DNA from: Elysia marginata
Taxonomy: Eukaryota; Mollusca; Gastropoda; Plakobranchidae
Assembly: GCA_019649035.1 (NCBI GenBank)
Contig: BMAT01009971.1
Span: forward strand, 551,116-586,060
Direction: 5' to 3'
Length of the DNA: 34,945 nt
In this document: positions 23,801 to 32,800 of the stretch, piece by piece
Numbering within the stretch: the first letter of the stretch is position 1
Layout of the letters: every line of letters begins with the position of its first letter
Notes under the pieces: model-generated
Told to the model about the DNA's origin: nothing
The model's database searches: none
The model's input: only the letters and a program-made list of their open reading frames with translations
Translations under genes and position numbers: made by a program

Positions 23801-26800
23801 TGTTAAGCAGACTAACTGGTTGCTATGAATGAACTGTGTAGCAAAGTCTGGGATGGCGTTAATGTAAACTAACCTCACAACTTTCAATAACTTTTGGATA
23901 TTTATTATAAAATTCTGTAAATGACACCGCCACTGAATTGGGAGATTCTCACTATTTGCCATTATGCATAATAATTTGTTACTATTTACATGAGTGGCGG
24001 AGTCTACAAATGTATTTTTGCCGCTATTGTACCCTTCCTGTGATTTGGGCCAATGGTCTTTAAAAGTTAATGAGGTTTTAGTTTAATAAACATGAGTGGA
24101 GAACTTACCGGCCTGCGAATCGGCTCTGGCGGAGGCTGCTCTTGGTTGCTCTTGAACTTCGCCACAAGTAGGTCGGCCATGGCTGTGACGCTGACAGCCC
24201 CTGACCTTTCCTCAGCCTTGCTGACCTTGACGTCGGTACCGCGGTCCAGTTGAAGACGGTTGGCAATCTCTTCCATGGGCAGCTTTTTGTACTGCATGAG
24301 CTCCACACTGCTGTCCTGTGTGGGGGAGGCGGGCGGAGAGTTCTCTCCCTTTTAAATTTTGTTTTGTGCATTTCTCTAAATTACAATATAAAACGATTCA
24401 TTTATTCAGTTCTCTTGAGTCACTATCAATTTTTATTTTGGGTAACATTTGAAAAAATTGGGTGGAAAACAAATCTGATTTGATGAGGTTTTAGAAGACA
24501 AAATTAACTCCAGAAAACTGAAAATTATAATTGTTATTAGTACAGCTACAAAACTAAAGAAAGAAAAATATTCACCGAGTAGAAAAGAGGCCAATCTATG
24601 ATAAAGGCATGACAGGAAGGTTAAAGACTAGGATTGAAATTTAGACAAATGCCTCGACTATTTCTTTTCAGTTACATATTAGAATAAAATTGAGAGTTGG
24701 GTCAATGGACGGGCAGTTGACTGTTCTTCCAGGTCCCGTTTTTAACTGATAGTCCAGACAACTTTTATTTGCTCTCCTGTGCCTACCCAACACTTATGGG
24801 ATAGCTAGGTCTCTTAAGACTTAAAGAAAGTAGACGCAAATAAGAGGGAGCCTTCTCCTTGTTCCCCGACACATATATTAAGTATGGGACTAATTTTACT
24901 AGGTTGAACAATCAAATAGCAACCATGTTATTTGACTTAGGTGTTTGGGAGTCCGGCAGTCATTTATTTAATCAAAATTTTTTTTACTAAATTGAAAAGT
25001 ATAAACATTTACAAAAGGGATACACAGCCAGTTGTGTATAATAAAATCTTACTAAATATGCAAAACTGAAACCATAGCTGGTAAGGTATGAAAGCTCCCC
25101 ATATTACTGTCGCGGTCCTGGCTGACTACAGTCCAATATCTAGGTAGAAATCTAAAAGGTGAAGGCAAGGGGAGCACATAAAGCAAATCAACAACGGGAA
25201 GATGTGAGAAACATAAAAGAAAATACAACACAGAAGTAACAGGTGACAATAACTAGACCTATACCTCCTCCAGCTTGTCTTTAAACTTTTTGGACCCCAG
25301 GGGACTCGCTTCATTCATTTCCTGCTCTTTTCTCTGAAAAAAAAAACAAAAAACATTGAGTTTATTGTTGTGATCCTTAATTCTTATTTTTGTAAAAACT
25401 CATAGTTCATATTACCGTAATCCATTACATTAATGCAAACCTATAGGGAAAGAGACTTATTCACAACAAGTTTTAAGCACAAGTAAATAATAGTGAGGAG
25501 CGAGCGGTGGCTTAATTGGCAAGAAGATCAACCATTACTCTAGAGATCTTGGGTTCGATTCCCAGTCGAGACAAATTTTTATTTGCTCCTCTATGCCCTC
25601 CAAGCTCTAATGGGGGTAGCTAGGTCTCTCAAGACTTGGCGTAAGTGAAGGTGGTGAGGACAGCAAAGGCAAACAACCTCACCAAGCTGTGTGACATAAA
25701 TATTGAGGAACCTACTCCTTATTCCCTAATGCCCATATCGAGTAAAGGTCTGACTTTTAAACGAGTGTGAAGTGCTAGGGGTAAAGTCTCTTAAAAGCAT
25801 TATGACAGCAGAAATCCTAAAACATGAACGGAATTAATTCTGGTGTGTGATAACCTGTCACGGACAAAAATGTACGAAGGGAAAGACCAAAATATCCATT
25901 TTATTTTTTCTTCATGAAAATCAAACCATTAGGAAAACATGAAGTTTGCACATCCACAAAAGCATTAACCAGTCCCTAAAGGTTTGGGAAAAAAAGTTAC
26001 TAGCATTACAAAGACCGACTATGTGTGATCTTATTTCTAAAAAAAACAAACAAACAAAAAACGCTGTGTTAAAAATGTAGGTAATTGATGTATTTGCAAA
26101 TTGTTATACTTAATTTTTTAAAAAATTAATTCTACCCAGAATAGCAGGAATCAAGGAAGGGGAAAGAAAGGCCTGACTAAAAGCAACAAGGAGAGGCAGA
26201 AAGAGAGAGAGAGAATGGTACCAACTTTTTTCGACTTGGCAAGCCTGGCGCTGAGTTTCTGCAGGAAGGAAATCCGTCTGTTGGGCGAGTGCGGAGATTT
26301 CGGTTGCTTCGTCGCGACGGCTTCTTTTCCAGACGTGCTCTTCCTCTTGGCCTTCACTGGCAGCGGCATAGCTGACACACACACACAAACAAATGAACAA
26401 ATGAACAAACACATGTAAAATGTTGCTAGATGTTTGAGACAGGATTCATAAAAACTATAAGTGATAAAGTGTTCAGAAACATAGGATAATATTCAAAGAA
26501 CAAGAACAGGTCAAAAAAATTTTTGGCATAATATTAAGACAAAGGTGTATTACACACACACACACACCCTCGCCCCTCCAAAAAAAAAAAACCACTCATC
26601 AAATGGGGCCAGAGCTTTGTGATAACATTCACTCATGAATATGGCCAACAAGAACGTTAAGAAATTTAAGATAATATTTTCAGGATTAACAAGCAGTGGT
26701 AAACAATGTTGGGATGGTATTTAAAAGTTTTAAAAAATCATATTTAAGAAAATTTACGATAACATTTATAGAATCAATAACAAGCTTACAGCTTTTTTAA

Positions 26801-29800
26801 AACTTTTGTTGACAAGCTGAGAATTGGTTAGTCAACAATAACTAAATCCTTACATCCACTTTTGAGATATCTAACTTTATACATATAGCCCTGTTACTTA
26901 AAATCAATCCTGAAAGTCCACTGCTGCCTTGCAGATGATATGAAAATTTGAGAACAATATTTGTAGCTTTAACAACAGAAGTTAAAGAAAAGTAGAAGAA
27001 TATGCCTATGACTAATGAGTGGTACAGAAATCACAGGTAATCATCTTAGGATTTACAAGAACATGCTAAAGAGAAGTAGGGTGGTATTTATAGAAATATC
27101 TCACAACCAGTCTAATGCAGTCGGATAAAGATAGTCATGTTATTTTAAACAATGCAATTCTTTTAGGTTTTTCATAGGAGAACTATAAAAATTACTTATG
27201 ATTTACATATGGAGGAAAACAGGAAGAGATCTACTTTCAGAAAGCTTTTTCTTAAATTTAAAGTTCCGACATTTGGATCAGTCACCAGACAAATTATCTA
27301 AAGAGAATTCCCGATACTCTCAACTCACAGGAAGGCAGGAGCTCATGTTTGAAGAGCTCGTAGAACTGCGAGAGGTAGGACACCATGGTGAGCTTGTCTG
27401 GGATCTCGTGCTTAGCCATGTCCTCCGCGTTCATCACTGGGGGGATGCTCAGTTCCTTCTCCGCTACTTGGAACGCCTGGCGGACAGACAGACACACAGG
27501 CAGACACAGATAGACATGTAGTGCGGTAATCATTAGGTGGAAGAGTTGAAAGTGAAATTGTTTCATTATCATATCACTTTAGAGAACCAGAAGACACTTA
27601 ACGGGGTTAGGCTAGCACATATGATTTTCTTTACACCCCTATCATCAAATTCAAACAGATCGTATAATAGATATTCTTCTTCAGGAAAGAAGTAAATAAT
27701 AAGTACTGGTAATGCCCAAATACCACAGTGTCTAAAGAGATACCATTTTTAAACAATGTGAGGAAAAAAATAAAGTCAATCTCAATAACATGCTCTGAGC
27801 ACAAACAAGGGTTCCCCTACAGGTCATGGCCTACAAATTACTTTCTGAACACAGAGAAGATTTGCTGTCAAAGCACATCATTCTAGCTTGTTGACAAAAA
27901 CTTTTTACTGCCTAAAACATAAGAGCAAGGCAAGGAAATGTGTGTGAAGAGCCTTCCACAAATATTAAACATGAACTTGCAAGACTCAAATTACAGACCT
28001 ATAGGTCAGAGAGCCAACTGCCTATCACTAAATCCCACACTCTTATTCTCTGAGTGAGGGAAAATGAACGTAACATATATCTTAATAAAATATTAAAGCT
28101 TGTTGCTTCCATCTTTATAACTGCCCAGGTAAATGTATTGTGTAAACCAAAACACTGCTCCAGTGAGTCTTATTCTGAAATGATTGATTAATAGCAGCTA
28201 GAGTGCTTACTTACCATTCTATTATTCTCCACCACATCACTTTCCAACAGCAACGTGTTATTTCTGAAAACACACAGTCAAAACAAAAAAATATTAGGGT
28301 GAAGGTTTGATGAACGATAAATGTGATTGTAGTTTCATAAAAAGTTAAATTGTAAAATTAAGCCTCAATGTAAATGTTAAATTGAAAGTGCAGTGTAAAA
28401 CATTGTTACAGCATAAATAATCAAATTGAATTACTTTGAATTTTCCAACTAATCACAAGTCCCAGCCAATTTTGAGGATCCCTTCTCGAAGGCTAATTCT
28501 ACATTGAATTTATACTATTACTATACTCTGTAAAGGGAAGCCTATATTCTGGCACTAAACACTTACATGAGCTCTGGCCGGAACGAGTGTATGAGGGCAC
28601 AGAGAGCGAGACCACTTCGCCAGGAGCTTGTCAGGTCAACCACATGGACGTCCCGGTACTTGCCCGTGTTGAGCACGCGCTGACACCAGCGCAGCAGTGT
28701 GTAGCTGTCCGTACTGCTCACGTCTGCTGAGGAGGAAAGACGGGATTAGTCACTCATATTATTTAAATAGTTTTGGAAAAAAAAATCTTGACACCGTTAA
28801 AGGAAGGGCAAACCTTAGGCCAAATGTGAACTATGTCATAGACAATTAGTTAACACTTCTCAATCATCTGACACCTAAATTATGAAAATAAGCTATAAAA
28901 ACAATGTGCAATTTTTTTTTAAAAGAGCTCTAATAGAAAAATTTGTTGTTGTTGAAAATACCTAAAAATCATAAAAAGTGACTTAGGCCAAATGACTAGC
29001 CTTTTGACAATATTCTCCAAACATCAAATGAGAGATAGGGTGCCACTGATTCAATATACGACAAAGCCCATGATAGAAGACATTGCCACAGGAATGGCTT
29101 TGTTATTTATTTAAGATAGTTCCAATGACAAACTTTTAAAGATACAAAGTGGCAAAATAATATAACATAAAGAAACTTCACATACACAATTGTCGAGCTG
29201 GTTAAAAAAACAAGAAAGAATTTCATGAATCTTTAATCAACATGACTTTAAAAAAATGATCAGTATTAAATTCCAACTTTGTCCAAAAAAAATATGCCTC
29301 TGCTCATGTCCTTCAAAACATCATTGCTAGCGTAATAGTAAAAAAAAATAGAAAGTCCCACCATTGCAGGGCTTCTTGGAAGGAGCAACTGCTGCAAATG
29401 AGTCGTCCTCTTCAAGATCTCCATCCGCCACCTCCCCTCCCTCGTACAGATGCAACATCTGCCTGGGCTTGATCAGCTTTTGGTTCAGATTTGGATACCT
29501 GCGGATAATCAAAACATCACAATCAGAAACACAGTAATCATGTTCTGTGTCATAGTTGACAGATGCAAGGTCTGTAATTAGCGGTAGATAATGGTGAAAA
29601 CAACTGAAACATACTTGCTTTTGGTATGATTCAAACCCTTGACTTGTTATACATCATTGTTTATTCAATTTCTAAACATCATGCTCTCATTAACTTGATA
29701 ATGCTTTAATTAAAACTATGTTGATGTTGCTTTTTTCATATCGCTAATAATAGGTTCTCTCAAGAATAACCCTTACCCTCATTTTTTTTTGATAAATGGA

Positions 29801-32800
29801 TAATTTTTTTTTTCTGCGGTGCAGATGTAGGGCAAATTTTCCTAGCCAGGAATTAAAATATTCCAACCACACTATAATGAATTATGAGCAAGGCCTGACC
29901 TGGAGTTTGGGTCTATGGTGTAGAGGTTATGGTTCTTGTGTAGGTAGTTGGGTGTGGTCTGGGAAAGAACGGCGTAGACACTTTCTCTCTCGGCCAGCAC
30001 TTGCAATGGGGGGCGCCCCATGGCCCAGCCTCGGATCATCCAGGCTGTATCGAACGCTCCCAGGAAACCGCGTGCACAACCAGATCCTGTTGGCCAGAAA
30101 GGCTGGACAAGCAAACACAACCATATGTGAGTCAGTATACATGATGACCCAAAAATATAAAAAGGTCTATACTAAACGAGGGTAGAATAAAACACTAAAC
30201 ATGAAAAATACCTCAGACTTTTATCTTATCTGATCTGGTACAAAGTTGATGAGATAATGATACATAGTTTCATTCATTTACCAGGTAAATGTTCTGTTCA
30301 GATCAGTTGAGCACCATTATCTATTACTTATTGTCTCCTTAATCACTGTCCATTATTTCATGTAGAATAATTCAACCACTTTTATGCCCATTCACAACAT
30401 ATCCCGGATATATAGGACCCAACAGTTGAGCCCACCCACAATACCTCATGGACAAAAACTTCTCTTCATGTAAAATTTATTGCATAACTACCCTTCCACC
30501 CCTAAAACAAAATAATGTGACTAATAAACAGCATAGTCTTTTTCTTCTTTGCCTCTCAGTTCCCTGGGAAGCACAGGCCGCCAAAGTTCTTCCATGTCAC
30601 CATATCTTGAAACAGCATAGTGCTGTAGCCTAATTATTGCACTTCCTTTGTCTACATGGAAAGAGTTAAATCTCATGTTCAATCTATGACAGCCTAGCCT
30701 TATCTGCAGCCATCTTAGACAGCCATTAATATTTTGCAAGCGTTTGTCCCATCTAGAGACAATTGGATTCCCATCACCAACCGAGACTTTCTCTCACCTC
30801 CAGTAAACTATCCCCGACAAGCGCCATCAGCAAGTGATGACCATTCTTCACAATAAACCTGGAAGCGTTTTCCGCAGCAAACATTGAAGTAAAGTCAAAC
30901 ATAGCGACGTCTGCCTGGCCATAGTGGTTGTTGGCATAATCTAGGGATGGCAGCTTGTAGTTGGTGGAGAAATCAGCGGCCTCTCGGGCATACGACATCA
31001 GCGCCTGCTGGTCGACGTTAGAGCGGTCTAGCAGGGCAATCGTGTCAGCATGATCCTGAGGTTATGTGATTACCATGAAAGTGTAGATATCAATAAATAC
31101 AATTATTTCAAGACAGACACAAACACGTACATTAAGAGTAAAACAGAGTTAAAGCCAAAAAAGTAAAACTAGATAAAGATATTTTACGTATTATAGAAAC
31201 AATATGTTTCTTTCCTCTTCCCCTTCCTACATATACATATCCTAAAACTTTAAAAAATCTCTGACGTAATCTTCACCTTGAATACTGGTGTTATGTCCTT
31301 TCTTTTGTGAAAAAAAAATTATTTTTTTAAATTAAAAAACAAAAAAAACTTGTCCTAAATTACATCCATCTATTTCCACCACTGTAATTTTGTAAAACCA
31401 TCATCAAAGCTGAGGCCAACCTAGGCAATACTGGCAATGTGATTTCAGTGGCCTGCTTACTCAGCATACCTCATGTAAGCTCTGCAAAAGCTACTGTTCA
31501 TAAAACTAGCAATATCTCCAGTTATAAACAAAAGATTGTCCGGAAAGGATCTAATGAAACGCCAGTGCTTACCTCTTTGAGAACTCCCTTCTCGAGCAGA
31601 CTGGCTTTCTTGGCCGTCATGACAAAGTAGTGCGTGTCGTCCTTGTAGTAGACAATGTTCTCGAGGTCAATGCGCGTGCTCTCCTTGAGATCCAGAAAAA
31701 ACTTCTGGTTAAAGATGAAGGCCACACCGCTGATCTCCTCAACTCTCGCCTCAGCCTGCGTGTTGCGGTTGATGAAGTTTGCCGTGATGGCGATGGCCAG
31801 CTTGCCGCGGAACTCTTTGCGGTTGAAGCCTGGGGTATGAAGGGGAAACGAGTACAGACAATGACACAAGTTTAGTCCAAAGTTAAAGTCTGGGGTAATT
31901 AAGAGCAAATGAGGCTAGTTATACTTATGGATATCCAATTCTCCAATTTAAATCCAAAAAATGGTAGAGATGTAAACACTCCACAAAAGTCTTACAAGCC
32001 ATTTGAGAGTGAAATGTGACTTATAATCAAGCTTCACATCGTCACCACATTAACAGGATCACTTGTCTTGGTCTTTACAGTTTTCAAATTATCAACCCTC
32101 GCAGCTAAGAGGCTTATTACATTTACAGAGAAATGCAACTTCCAATTTTGTATTTGACAAAAAATGGCTCAGTGCATTGTAATTCTTTTTCTACTGATGG
32201 ATGGGCAGTGACCTTAAATAAACAACCCTAAGCAAACAACATATCTCTGAGATGCGCCATTTAGCAAGCAAAGTGATCAGACGCAGATTGGACCTTAACC
32301 TCACAAGCTTACCAGGCAGCGTGTTTCTCTTGCCGTCTGCTCCAATAAGAACATCAAAGATATATTCTGATAGAACATGATCCTCCGGAGTCACTTTACA
32401 GCGCCAGCCAATTCCTGGTGGGTTAGTAAGGACATAAATTGCGATTCAATTTGAACAGTGGAAATACAGTGGAATCTGGATAAAGTTGACATCCCTGCAC
32501 TACGTCTTGACTTCAAGCAAGAGCTGACTTTAACCATTACAAAAATATAGATGAATACAAAATGAGACTACCGAACAGAGTTGACTTTGGCCCGTTCCCT
32601 GAACTATAATTATTGTTTTGCAAAGCCTTATGAACAGTCAAAGGGACAAAGCTTTGTTAAATATGTACACATGGTAAGCTGCACAGAATATTGCTAAAAA
32701 ACCCGATATTGTGATTTTTATAGTTTTACATGTACTAACTTTTTTTAATGGTATGGGCAGACAAACTTTTCAGCAGTGAATGGGGAAAGCAAAAGTTCCC

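Noticed and set aside
25495-25570. Functional tRNA gene
   Set aside because: A and B boxes are good, but no acceptor stem can be folded and the body continues as a SINE shared with two other loci.
26600-27110. Degenerate ~80-bp tandem array
   Set aside because: Successive segments look alike by eye but similarity is low and AT-driven. Only the block shared with 17014-17140 was kept.
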